DNA from: Bolinopsis microptera
Taxonomy: Eukaryota; Ctenophora; Tentaculata; Lobata; Bolinopsidae
Assembly (NCBI RefSeq): GCF_026151205.1
Contig: NC_087081.1
Coordinates: 14,294,840-14,358,839, forward strand
DNA: 64,000 nucleotides
Reading direction: 5' to 3'
Both the position numbers and the translations under genes were made by a program. Below the pieces are notes generated by a model. It was given only the letters and a program-made list of their open reading frames with translations. It searched no databases and was not told where the DNA came from. Numbering within the stretch: the first letter of the stretch is position 1; each line of letters begins with the position of its first letter. Of the stretch, positions 1 through 11,000 are shown one piece after another.

Positions 1-121
1 TACTACTACTATTACTCGGAGCATCATCATTAATTATTTAATTAATTGATCAATTTTAAAACTAATAAGCTTTCACAACAGTTCAGTCCACTTGGTACTT
101 CACTGTCATATGCACACACAA

Positions 122-152
122 GTACATTGTACATTGTACATTGTACATGTAC
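122..152. repeat. short tandem repeat, 7-bp unit
   Basis: Four tandem copies of the 7-mer gtacatt, the last one shifted into a small palindrome (acatgt). Simple repeat with no coding content. Confidence 0.7.
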
Positions 153-302
153 AATTGACATGATTTGTAACAAGCAATCTTAATAAAGTAAAGAGATATG
201 ATCAGCAGAAAGCAGCAAGATACAATTTCAAGTATCTTGTGCACCACTCATAAGAAATCTAGTTCAATCACAGAGGAAACATTGTGTTAAATATTTACTT
301 AC

Positions 303-377
303 GACAATGACGATATTGATCATCATGATGAACAATTTGGCACATTTATCGCAGCATCCCCTGTCTTCTGACGCCAT
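303..377 (-). CDS. tetraspanin-like first exon (partial gene)
   Basis: Read on the minus strand, an ATG at 377 opens a 25-codon exon that ends exactly at a consensus donor (GTAAGT, complement of 297-302). The peptide starts MASEDRGCCDKCAK and runs into a hydrophobic stretch (LFIMMINIVIV). A short cytoplasmic N-terminus with juxtamembrane cysteines followed by TM1 is the usual beginning of a tetraspanin, a four-pass membrane scaffold protein. Only this exon is visible; the rest would lie to the left of the window, and I see no clear second exon in 1-296. The family call rests on 25 residues, so another small multi-pass membrane protein is possible. Confidence 0.35.
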
Positions 378-483
378 GTTTCTTGGATGCTAAAACGTTT
401 CGGTTAGAAATTTAGGAAGTATGATGGTCTTTAGATCCATCTTGTAGTTGTACTAGACTGAATGTCTAGAATGACATTTGCAT

Positions 484-781
484 CAGTGGCGTAACTTTAC
501 TTTGTGCCGCCCCCCTGCTGATTGAAATTTGCCGACCCTATCCGGAGCCGGCTTGCTTTGCTCGCCGAAATTTTTCACCCGCAAAAAAAATTTTCCGCCC
601 CTAAAATTTTATGTCCCTAAAAAAAAAAAGGTTGGGTACTTTTTTTGGCACCTCCTACAGCCATTTGCCGCCCCCTGTAGCAAAAATGGTACCCCAAATA
701 TTTTGTTCACGACGACCTACAATCCAGGAAAATGCCCGCCCCCCTGCTAGCAGGGTAGCGGGGGCGGTCGTTACACCACTG
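484..781. mobile_element. hAT-like MITE, 298 bp
   Basis: Terminal inverted repeats CAGTGGCGTAAC (484-495) and GTTACACCACTG (770-781) match at 11 of 12 positions. They are flanked by a perfect 8-bp target duplication ATTTGCAT (476-483 and 782-789), the duplication length typical of hAT elements. The interior has runs of C and A and no real gene; short open frames inside are chance. A second copy with the same termini lies at 33094-33381. Confidence 0.85.
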
Positions 782-789
782 ATTTGCAT

Positions 790-1012
790 TGCAATAATAA
801 ATTTTAGATTGAAGTCTAGAATGACATTTGCAATATTAACAAATAGTAAGCTACATATATATATTACTCGAATTCTCATTGAAATTGGTTTGGTTTTCTT
901 CTATCTGGTATCAGAGATAAGATCTATAGAAATCATGAGAAAGAAAATAAAGATATGTATGAAAAGAGAGTACTTCAGTCAGGGAAATGATCCTTTGTCC
1001 CTCTAGTCCCTC
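790..1012. other. no feature seen
   Basis: AT-rich spacer between two MITEs. The short open frames on both strands show no recognisable protein character. Confidence 0.4.
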
Positions 1013-1020
1013 TAGTCTTC

Positions 1021-1540
1021 GGCAGTATCTAGATAGCCCGACCACTGTCCACGAACACCTGTCTAGGGAGGCCGTGGGTCCATTAATTTCGTCCATTAGA
1101 CAGAAGAGTACCATGTCAGGAATTGGAATAGTTGTTGTTGTTGCTGATGATGGCAACTGATAATACTTCACCAAAAACGAACGACTTCACCAAAAACGAA
1201 CCACATTTAAATCGTAATCATCAATCATTTATTTCATTGAGCAATATACTACGCTACAATCAATATTATTCGTAACTAATTATATCCGAGAGATCCAGTA
1301 ATTTACTACGCTACAATTAATTGTGCTAGTCGTAACTAATTGTATCCAAGATACCCTTACATACCATTCTTAGATCTGGTAACCAATCAACTATTCACAA
1401 ACACCTGTTGCTTGATTCAGGGGATACTGTTATTATGCAGTAATATGATCTGGTAGACAGGTGTTCGTGGACAGTTGTCCGTGGACAGTTGTCTGCGGAC
1501 AGTTGTCCGCGGACAGTGGTCGGGCTATCTAGATACTGCC
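1021..1540. mobile_element. non-autonomous DNA transposon, 520 bp, 8-bp TSD
   Basis: The two ends are inverted repeats beginning GGCAGTATCTAGATAGCCCG, with matching sequence for about 40 bp, and are flanked by a perfect 8-bp duplication TAGTCTTC (1013-1020 and 1541-1548). Eight bases suggests a hAT-type integrase. The right arm carries four tandem copies of a 14-bp unit around GGACAGTTGTCC (about 1468-1522) where the left arm has one. The interior has two further short direct duplications and no gene. Confidence 0.75.
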
Positions 1541-1585
1541 TAGTCTTCAGTGTCACCTAGTCTAGGGAGTAGCTAAGGATCCATT

Positions 1586-1698
1586 GGGGGGGGGGGGGCA
1601 ACCATATTAAAGTATATTAAAATGTAGGATTTTTCCCGATTTTGACCCGGGGATATACTTTAATATACTTTAATATACTTTAATATACTTTAATATAT
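1586..1698. mobile_element. small palindromic MITE with G-run edge (copy 1)
   Basis: A G-run (1586-1598) is followed by caaccatattaaagtatatt, a short core (TGTAGGA...CCCGGGG), then repeated tatactttaa units, so the two halves are inverted repeats of each other. A near-identical core occurs at 32670-32770 with the terminal sequence on the opposite side (ending in a C-run), which marks it as a dispersed element. Confidence 0.6.
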
Positions 1699-2237
1699 CC
1701 CTATCTCCTTGGAGGCCTACATCAAAAATTGTTGCCCAAAATAAGCTTGAAATGCAATTCTTAATCGATTCCAAAAAGTTCTTGAAAAAATATTGAAACT
1801 GATGGAGTTATTTCAATTTTAATGAAGTCATTTTGGCTAGTATTCCGAACCGAGATATTATGTGCAATTTTCCCAATTTTGTTCATGGAGGTCTTTTTAC
1901 TTAGTATCCACTATATTCAACAAACACTGAGTTATATCTTTCACATAGAATTAGTCTCATTAAAAAATATTGAAATTTTATCGAATTTGGGCAAAAGCGA
2001 ATTTGGGCAAAAGCGTATGCCCAAATATGGGCATATTTTTTAAAGCTCATAGCTCAGCCAATTTTTGACCAATCTGGATGGAAATTCATGTACTAGTCCT
2101 AAAACAGGCTTATCTTGCGAATCTGAGTGAAAAATATAGTTCATCATGTAAATCTTAACGAAGAATATAAATCTTCTAATTGTAGGTATATCACAGTGCT
2201 GGCAAGCACGAGCGTTGTCTTTATTGGGGGTATACTA

Positions 2238-2322
2238 TGCACCCCCTTTACTATTGTACCCCCTTTACTATTATACCCCCTTTACTATTATAACCCCTTT
2301 ACTATTATACCCCCTTTGGTAC
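2238..2322 (+). repeat. 17-bp tandem repeat
   Basis: About five tandem copies of a unit reading ccccctttactattata, with small variations. No gene. Confidence 0.65.
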
Positions 2323-2340
2323 ACGTTGGAAGCCTCTTTC

Positions 2341-2397
2341 GTGCACGCGAAGCGTGCACTCCGGCCGGAGGCGGCGGCCGAAGGCCGCCGCCTCCGG
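2341..2397. other. two adjacent perfect hairpins with GAA loops
   Basis: 2341-2359 is an 8-bp perfect stem (GTGCACGC / GCGTGCAC) closing a GAA triloop. 2365-2397 is a 15-bp perfect GC-only stem (CCGGAGGCGG..., 2365-2379 against 2383-2397) closing another GAA triloop. They lie 5 bp apart in AT-rich DNA, and the sequence joining them (CTCCGGCCGGAG) is itself palindromic. No gene is attached. They could be a transposon terminus, a structured RNA or a folding hot spot. Confidence 0.75.
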
Positions 2398-2756
2398 CAG
2401 GAGTTTTTCAGGCATTAAGACTCATCGGAAGTCGTTCAGCAGATTTATTTTTAGTTCAAAACATTCTAATTTGATGTCAAAGATGACAGGAATAAAAAAT
2501 AGTTATGTTGAGATTTTTAAGAAATTTGCATAAAATACTCGCCAGCACTGTTATACGAAATTCGGTAAAAAACCCAAAATCGCCATATTCAGGTGCCTTA
2601 GTAACCATGTTAAAATCGAGTTAGAGATCTGAAATTTTTCAGGGCGTCTAGACGTTGACCAAATCGACTGCAAAAAAAGTTTCAGGTTTCAGGAACATCG
2701 GGAAGTGGGTTTTCTAGAACCCCTGTTTTACGACAGATTGTCGTGATATCTATCTA

Positions 2757-2783
2757 TATATATACATATATATATATATATAT
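2757..2783. repeat. TA microsatellite
   Basis: Dinucleotide TA run interrupted by a few C bases. Confidence 0.7.
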
Positions 2784-2927
2784 TCAGGGATAGACGCTTT
2801 GCCAGTCAATTGTAGCCTGTATTTAATTGTCCATAGATTCAAAAGTATAAAAGATACAGCCATTTCCGACCACAGGTCTTGAAAATAATTGTTTACACTT
2901 TAGTTTACATTGTATAAACAAATTATT

Positions 2928-2957
2928 TGACGTCATGAACACCCCTTGATGACGTCA
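2928..2957. promoter_or_regulatory. pair of perfect CRE octamers
   Basis: TGACGTCA occurs at 2928-2935 and again at 2950-2957, 22 bp apart (about two helical turns). This is the palindromic binding site of CREB/ATF bZIP factors. No gene start is visible within 1.5 kb, so function is inference only. Confidence 0.35.
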
Positions 2958-4207
2958 TCAAGTTAACCGTTTTTAAAACTTGATTTTTGACAAAGTAATA
3001 ACTTTTAAAATGATTTTACACCATTAAAAAGTAATTGTATTCAAAATCTGAGGAAATTTTCATCTTAGATAATTGTTCAAGCATTCTGAAAATCTACCGG
3101 AAAGTTTTTCTAGCTTGCTCCTTCATAAAGATATTCGTCATTGAAGTTTGTGCTTTTTTGAAGAATTATTTTATAAAAACGTCAATTTTGCGATTTAGTA
3201 TTCTCTGGTGTTGGGCCATGCATTGGGTTGTGGAGCTCAGTTCTGCTTCCTATAGGTATAAATTGTGCATTAGGCTAGTTTTGAAGACGAAAATAGAAAA
3301 GTTGCACACGTGGGGACACGCCCAAATTGATAAAAAATTGCTAAAACCACTGAAAGTTGCTGTTTTCGTCATTTTCTGTCAACTTTAGAGTGCCGTTGTG
3401 ATAACAGTTCTTCTTGAAATACTTTGAAACTTTGCATGCTTATCAAACTATATATAAAACAATTACATGCAAAAATTTAAGGCGATTTAATATTGGATGC
3501 GCACGCAACGTCCGCTCAAAGTTTGCACGTGCGAAAGTTGAGAATTTTGCTCATTCTCGATTTCAATTAGTTTCTGCTTTCACAAGACAGTTAAATGGAG
3601 TGTATGAATGCAATACCAACTTAATTGAGTATAAAGAGCATATCCAGTTAGTGATAAAGAATATGGTGACTTCTGCAACACAAGGAAATGTTTTAATAGA
3701 TAAAATTTCGAAATTGTAGAAATAACCTCGCAGCTCGCTATTCAATGAAAGTTTCTAAGTATTACAAATATGACTTAAATACGATATTAGAACATTTGAT
3801 GCTTATGCCATGTAATGTCCACTTAAAGTACACACGTGAGAAACGGGGAAATTTCACGTATCCGATATAATACTACCTTCGTTGTCAGACGTTATAAGAG
3901 CAGACATAAATGTATTTATGCCTGCAGTCCACGTAATTGCCGTGCTTTTGATGTCTTCGCCCAGTTCATAAAAATAAAAGTCTGTTGGAATTAGCTTTTT
4001 AAATAGTATCAATGGTCATGGTTATGACATAAGTCGTAATTCGAGACTGGGTTGATTTTCAGCGTGTTTAATTCACAAACACTTATATCTAGATGTCCAC
4101 ACTAAACTAATTTAATTTATTATCAATGGTCGGCAACCATACAATGAAAGGTGAATAATTGTTATCGCCCCGGCGTCTCAGACTTTAAAATTTTCGCTGA
4201 CGTCAAT
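2958..4207. other. no gene recognised
   Basis: AT-rich. The open frames at 3035-3388 and 3414-3719 (plus strand) have no conserved motif, no sensible splice context and a composition like that of the background. I treat them as chance. Confidence 0.4.
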
Positions 4208-4238
4208 GCACGGTGCCCACCTGCACCGGGCACCGTGC
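4208..4238. other. GC-rich hairpin upstream of the Helitron gene
   Basis: Perfect 11-bp stem GCACGGTGCCC / GGGCACCGTGC with a 9-nt loop, about 380 bp upstream of the first Helitron exon. Helitron ends carry hairpins, so this is one candidate for a subterminal structure, but no element boundary could be proved here. Confidence 0.4.
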
Positions 4239-4616
4239 TGATAGCGAGGCACCAGGCTGCTACATTACCTTAATTGAAGCCCTACTATTTTAAATTACGT
4301 GTTAAAATTTTGAGATTCCTGTGAGAACTGTGTTGAAGATGACACATTTCTCACAGGAAGTAGTCGGTGGGTTTAATTTGGACGGTAGTGTTGGCATATC
4401 GCTTTGCTTGAATTGATTTCTTGCTTTGACCGTGACATGTTTTTTGTGATAGCACTTTGTATTTACATTTAAAATTATTAGCCGATTTGCCTCCATACAC
4501 TTAGTGCAATATTTGTAAGATGTTGTCTATTGTCGTTCATAATAGGTTAGCTATCAGTATCAAGATTGGACGATTCTATAACCAAAAATCTATGCAGTGA
4601 ATATCAAGTTGCCAAC

Positions 4617-6598
4617 ATGTCAAGACCTAAAGCTTTGCTCACGAATGCTTTGTCTGATCGAATTGAAAGACAGGTATGTCCAATAACACTAATAGTAATA
4701 ACAGTATCTCAATTTAACTTAAGCTACTGACCTACTGTGAGGAAATAAGTTTTAGTTTTACAAAATTTCCATAGTTACATATCATTTCCCTAGGGATCCC
4801 AGATTTTTACAGGCTGAGCGCCCTGCACCGTTCAGCGGTCATATTATATTTTTATTGTGCATATAATGTGAATTCGAGATTTGTTTGATTGGCAAAAAGC
4901 AGCAGTGTAAATAAAAATAATCATTTCAGAAAGTTGCACACTTCATTGCAAATTGCACTAATGGTCAATCCTGTACCTGCCTTGTCTGTTTAGTGCAGAT
5001 TCCAAAGGTTACAGGATGGGTGAGTTATATACTATTAATCGATACAACGATTTTACCCTTTACCTTACCTATAGTAAATTATGAGGATTCCCTTCTAACC
5101 CCTAAGTTGGGATTGGGAAAGTCACATAATTCCTGAATATTTGTTACAGTTATCACAATGTGTTCATCAGTAAAAATTCAGTTACTTATAATGGCATGAA
5201 GGCTAAAAATTGACACTTGTTAAATTATAGGGGCAATTGGAGAGCGAAGTTGAGGAGATGCTAATTGCGAATCGTGATATCGAGTTCCCAGAACTGTGTG
5301 GTCCTATCTCTGCACATGGATTAAAGCAACAAGTTTGTAATCGTGTTTTTTGCGCAGCTTTCTACTATGAGAACATGTTTCAATTATATGGATAATAAGC
5401 ATCGGACTCGGAATTTGACACAGACATATTTTAAATCCGTATTCGCCAGGAACTCTGGAGTGAAGTCGTCTCAAAATTACCAAATAATTTTGATGAATGG
5501 GCACCCACTAAGGTTAATGCTCGTAAAACTGAAAATGATGAAACCTCTGATAGCGAAAGCAGCAGCAGCAAGACTATCAATGTTAGTTTTAATTGAATTA
5601 TACTTCTTTATTTTATACCAGTACTATTCATTAAGCTAGAATTATAATATGTGTTTTTAAACGTAGATTACGGTGAAATTTTATCAAACTTAAACCCAAT
5701 ATAACATTTAAGACGTTACATTTTAGTGTGACATCTATTTCAGACAAACCGCCGTCAATCTCAAAAGAAATTTTGTTGGAGGAAGACTATAAAAAGGACT
5801 CATAATCGTAAATATCACAGAAAATCCAGTTTCACCAAGGTGAGTTAGTAAAAATGGTTTACTTGAGGCTTTTTGCTTGCTTCACTTCGAATAAGATTAT
5901 AAGTAATGAAAATGCCATAATTGCTCTCAATTGTGAACATTGTCCATCAAGCTGTTCAGTAAAGAAATATTAATATTATCTTTGAGGCTTTCAGTAGATA
6001 CAATCGCAGGACCAAAGTTTGGTAGTTTGTTTGAAAAGTCTTATTGAATCTTTGCCCGTACCGTAGCACTGGCACTACTTACAATTACAGGATGATAAGC
6101 AATGTGATGGAAAAGTTGAACACGTTCAAGAGTCAATGCTAATAAAGATTGACACACACAATCGGTTTGAAGTTCTAAATCAAGGAGCGGCGTTTCTAAA
6201 TCAAGGAGCGGCGTTTCCTACTGAAGAGGAAAAGAAAAACAAAGAAAGGACCGCAAGAAGAGGACAACAAGTAAGTCCGCAAACTATCAGCGTTTAATAA
6301 TTCGCATTACTTTTAACGATGCCATTTGCTTTAAAATACAAACGTCGCTATTTCCATCCAGTTCATTATGACAAAGTTTTAAAAATCACGCAAGTTTAAA
6401 ATCGTCGTTCTTTATTCATTTTCAATCCACTGTGTGCTTCTCATGATTTTAACCTTCAGTGCCTTAACACCGTGAACATGAGAGGAGGAGGAACCGACAG
6501 TAAATTGACAGACAAGAAAACCTTCAAGAGAAATTCAAAGAAAAAACGGGTAGGAAGGAAACCCAAAAACCCTAACGCTAAGAGACCTATGCAGAAAG
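4617..6598 (+). CDS. Helitron transposase gene, seven 5' exons
   Basis: Seven small exons with consensus GT-AG borders and mutually consistent phases: 4617-4673 (ATG at 4617), 4930-5019, 5231-5332, 5450-5581, 5744-5839, 6091-6270, 6460-6598. The first six exons end in phase 0. The last ends one base into a codon, which is exactly completed by the long exon starting at 8046. The encoded N-terminus (about 265 residues) has a Cys cluster (TCLVCLVQIPK) in exon 2, an acidic-serine stretch (DETSDSESSSSK) in exon 4, strongly basic tracts in exons 5 and 7, and a 7-residue direct duplication (LNQGAAF) in exon 6. I recognise no domain; basic, low-complexity N-termini are common ahead of Helitron Rep proteins. 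The 3' end of the last intron is filled by an inserted element. Confidence 0.65.
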
Positions 6599-6727
6599 GT
6601 AAATAAAAAGCATTAGAAACTATACGATTGATTGATCAATATTCGCTTATGTCCAACAAAATGATGAGGCATGGAATTTTAAACTAAAAAATGACTAATA
6701 TTGAGCATGACACCAATAATCAATAAA

Positions 6728-6809
6728 AAATTGATTTCTTATTTCTTTCGTCATATTTATAGCTGCTTAAGCAGCTATAAATATGACGAAAGAAATAAGA
6801 AATCAATTT
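6728..6809. repeat. perfect 82-bp palindrome
   Basis: Two 41-bp arms are exact reverse complements with no spacer (centre between 6768 and 6769, GCTGCTTAAGCAGC). It lies in the last 5' intron of the Helitron gene. Such perfect, spacer-free palindromes extrude as cruciforms and are unstable, so this one is probably recent or the core of a small foldback element. Confidence 0.9.
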
Positions 6810-6865
6810 GAGTAAAATTCCATTTTGTTGTCAAGAGTACTCATAAGTAATTAATGCGATAATTA

Positions 6866-7889
6866 CAGAGGCACATATTAGGTGCGATGGGTGCGGCATC
6901 GCACAATTTACCGTTTTCCGCACATTTCCGCATAATTTATTGTTTTCCGCACATTTCCGCACATTTTGTAATTTTCTGCGTATTTCCGCATAATCTAGCA
7001 TTTTCCGCGTAATTTCGCATAATTTTGAAATTTTTGCGTTACGATTTTCGAGTGTAAAAACCAAAATATGTTAAAAGTCGGGCCCTTTTAGGACCGTGAC
7101 TTTCGGGACCCTGACCCAGGCCCTTTCGGGACCGTGACCCAGGCCCTTTTGGAACTCATACCTAGGCCACGTGACCCAGGCCCTTTCGGGACCCTGACCC
7201 AGGCCCTTTCGGGACCGTTTCCCAGGCCCTTTTGGAACTCATGCCTAGGCCACGTGACCCGGTTACCACGTGACCCAGGCCCTTTCGGGACCGTTACCCA
7301 GGCCCTTTCGGGACCGTGACCCAGGCCGTTATGGAACCCTCGTCGTTACCGTACTTCGATTATAGTGTATCAGTTATCATTCGTAACTTCACCACATCAT
7401 CTGATTACTCTATATCATATCACAACGTCATGGACCGTTTCCTAAAGAAACGAACAGCTACAGACAAGTACTGACGATCAATGCCAACAAGCGTGTCACA
7501 TATAAATTGCGATCACGCATGGGATCTGATCGACTCTATCAAGAGGCGTCTTCAAATAACTGTCTCCTGATCTCTACCAGATCAAGTCACTGTTCTCAGA
7601 TAACTGAATCTCAATATAGGTTCAATCATGGTCTTATTAAAGAACTACACCCTCAGTATAACAGATAAACAGACCTATTTTTGATAAGAGCGGCGGTTAT
7701 ACGTTTAGAATTTCCAAAGTCCTTGAGAAAAGAAAACCGCACAATTCCCGCAAAAATTTCGAAAAAATCGCCGCACATTTGCCGCATAATTGGTAAACAT
7801 TTACCGCACCCTACCACACATTTTACCTTTATAGTCGGGTGCGGTACCGCATAATTTCGATTTTTTACCGCACTTAATATGTGCCTCTG
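6866..7889. mobile_element. 1.0-kb TIR element inserted in an intron of the Helitron gene
   Basis: The ends are inverted repeats CAGAGGCACATATTA...GTGCG (6866 on) and CGCAC-TTAATATGTGCCTCTG (to 7889). Both subterminal regions are rich in repeated ccgcataatt/ccgcacattt motifs in opposite orientation. CAGAG-type ends recall hAT elements, but I do not see a matching 8-bp target duplication. It has no coding capacity of its own and carries a minisatellite. It lies wholly between the donor at 6599 and the acceptor at 8045, so splicing could remove it. Confidence 0.65.
7079..7340. repeat. GC-rich minisatellite
   Basis: Variable tandem units of roughly 20-25 bp built from gacccaggccctttcgggac, some ending in a CACGTG. 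Contained within the intronic TIR element. The open frame across it is a by-product of the repeat. Confidence 0.65.
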
Positions 7890-8045
7890 GGCCGATAAAA
7901 CGCATCTTTCTTTGTCGAAGCCACTCTCGATCACATTACAGCGACTGTATAAAATCACATAACTTTTGTTACTATACTGTGCTACTTTTTAATGATCTAT
8001 TTTACATACCTAATCGTTGTACTAATATTGCAGTGTATATTTCAG

Positions 8046-11000
8046 ATTCTATTTCTATCGAAGAAGATAGTTCTCTCGCAGATGTATCCTTGATAGAGAG
8101 TCAGCAGGAAGACCCGACTTCAGAAAAAGAAAGCAGAACACAAGAGTCTTGTGTAGATGACATTGTTAGTGAGGATAAGAGTGATACTATACTTTATATC
8201 GATGGGGAAAAACATGCTATTGAAAGTGAAAAAGAGCCGGGTTTAACGAGTAAACTAAAACGTACTTTGAGGAACTTCCGTTATAGGAAATCACCAGGAG
8301 GTCAGCAAACAATCCGTAAAGTTAAAGATCATTACAGAAACAAAGACCACGCCAAAGAGTTAAATAAAAAAGACGTCCTTAAATATCAGTCGGGGTCGCA
8401 TGGTCATGATGTACTGAGTGAATACCTTTCTTCTCCTAGTGGCAGGTCTTCACTCAAAGAAGCAGCCAGTCGATATCAATCATCTCTCGCTGGCAAATCC
8501 TCACTTAAAGAAGCAGTCCGTCGATATGAATCATCTCTCGCTGGCAAATCCTCGCGCAAAGAAGCATCCAGTCGATATCAATCATCTCTCGCTGGCAAAT
8601 CCTCACTCAAAAAAGCAGCCAGTCGATATCAATCATCTCTCGCTGGCAAATCCTCACTCAAAAAAGCAGCCAGTCGATATGAATCATCTCTCGCTGGAAA
8701 ATCCTCGCGTAACGAAGCATCTAGTCGATATCAATCATCTCTCGCTGGCAAATCCTCACTCAAAGAAGCATCCAGTAAGTATAGATCAGCCCCTGAGTTC
8801 AAGAAGAAAAGAAAGGATTATGAAGATTCGGAGAAAGAGAAAATGTCACAATCTAGAAGGACTAGATATCGTCGAAACAGACTGTTTGAAGAATTTGAGG
8901 AAGAATTCGAAGACGATATAGATTATTGCTTGACGAGGAAAGATGCCATGAAACAGATCAGAAAGCACACGACACGTAATGGTAAAAAACTACAATTCCT
9001 GCTACACAAGGAGAGGATCATGGGATTTAGGAAAAGTGTTTTCCTCCCCAATATATCCTATATTTCAAGAAAAGGCACCTTCAGAACGAAAACTTTCATG
9101 AGATCGAAAAGCAAGTTAATGTGGAAAAATGCTGTCAACCGAGTGATGATCGAGAATTTGAATGATCGCCTTGCGAATGACATCATTAACGAATGGTACC
9201 CGTCTCTCAATTTTAAACGGAACAACCAGTATAAGAAGAAGTTTATTGCATCTCAGCTCCAGAGGAGGATCTTAAACAGCCGGGATCTGTGGATAAAAGT
9301 TTTGTATGGCCGTTGTCATAAGTTGAACTTGACATCAGAACAGCTCATTAACGAGGAAAAACTGGATATATCTGAAGAGAAGCGTTTTGACAGCATCCTT
9401 GGCTACAAATGTCACAGAAAAGGTGTGGAACCTCGCTTTCCTCTCTACAGCTTTAGCAATGGGGGAGCAATTCAAGTTTCGGTATAACAAGAGTTCAAAG
9501 AAGAGCAGAGAGGAATTGAGAAAAAGTGAAATATGTACTGAATACTGCATTCCGGCTGGCTATTTTGAAGCCAATCGCTTCAAAGATTACTTGGCAAGAT
9601 GCAGAAATGTAGAAGTGAGAAATTGCAGAAAGTTCGTACAGGCGTCTAACAAATGTGGAAATTTGAAAGCCAATGACATGTACACCTTAAAAGTTGGACA
9701 CCGCAACCATCCTGAAAGCTGTTTAAGGAGTGAAGCAAAGAACAAGTGCTCCAGTGACCTTGTTCTGCTGAGAAAATTGAGCGTCCACTACAAAAACGCT
9801 CGAACTCTCTATAAGGCTGTGAATGACATGAAAACAGCAGATCAGTTTGTGTCCGACTTAGATACTGCAACTGCAACAGGAGATATCGAATATCTACTCA
9901 AACTACTACAATACGAACCTCCTATTGCAGAAAAAACATTCGAAGTTGAGAGACCGCAACAAGTCATCAATGAGCAGTACATGGAAGAAAACTTTCCTGA
10001 ACAATACCTAAAATATCTAACTACAATCAACGCTAACCATACAGTGCCTTGCATTTCTTGTCGAAGGCTTACGGAGGATGACTCTAAAAAGTGCAAAACC
10101 ATAACATCTCGATGGAAGAAAGTGACCATCGTCAACTCCGAGTACATGCTTCTCCTCCGCTATCTGCAATCCGACGAATGGCTTAGAATGGGAGGTGTAT
10201 ATGTTGACACGTTAGTAGGCAAAAGGATTTGCAACTACTGTCACACTAAAATGGAAAAAGGAGAAGTTCCAAGAATATCGGTGAGGAACGGGATGAACGA
10301 AGGGATCGTTCCTATTGAAATAGCAGATTTGTCCCAGTTTGAATGTATGTTCATACGGCAAATTTCAATGTTCCAAACATTTTTGAAGCTAGGACCAAGC
10401 GTTGGAAATCGGCCAAATAATGAGAAAATGTCTGCAGTAAAAGGATTCAGTGTCCACATACCAGTCCCAATACAGGTGAACGCTAAGCAATTAGCTGGAG
10501 AAATGCCTGGACTGTTGAATCCAAAGACTTTCATCGTCCTTCATGGTCTCCCGAATAAAGACAGGAAGGTTTGGCAAACTTTGATTAACGTTGATAAAGT
10601 TATCACTGCACTAAAATGGCTAGTAAAGAATAACCCTCTCTATGAACAAATTGAAGTTCCAACAAAGGGTGAGATTCTTGATATGATGTGTGAGGTCGAT
10701 AGCGATATTGAAGATGGAGAGGGAGCGATTCCAACTGACTTCTTTGATAGCTTTGATTACTGCGGTGAGAACAGTAAAAAAGCTAAAGATCTTTCCGATA
10801 TATCCTCCTCTTTATCTAGCGCTGAGTCAATTATCAAACCGTCTTCTAAGAGAGCCCGCCATAAGAACAGTAACACATCTGAAGACATTGACATGTCATT
10901 ACCTGAAATGCTACCTAATGAAAATAAAGAAGATCCTGCCGATTTAAATGACGAACATCTTGAGCGTTTATGTGAACTTGACATGAGCAGCAACGACGAT

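Noticed and set aside
3035-3719. Two consecutive plus-strand open frames as genes
   Set aside because: No motif, no plausible splice partners, and composition like the surrounding AT-rich DNA.
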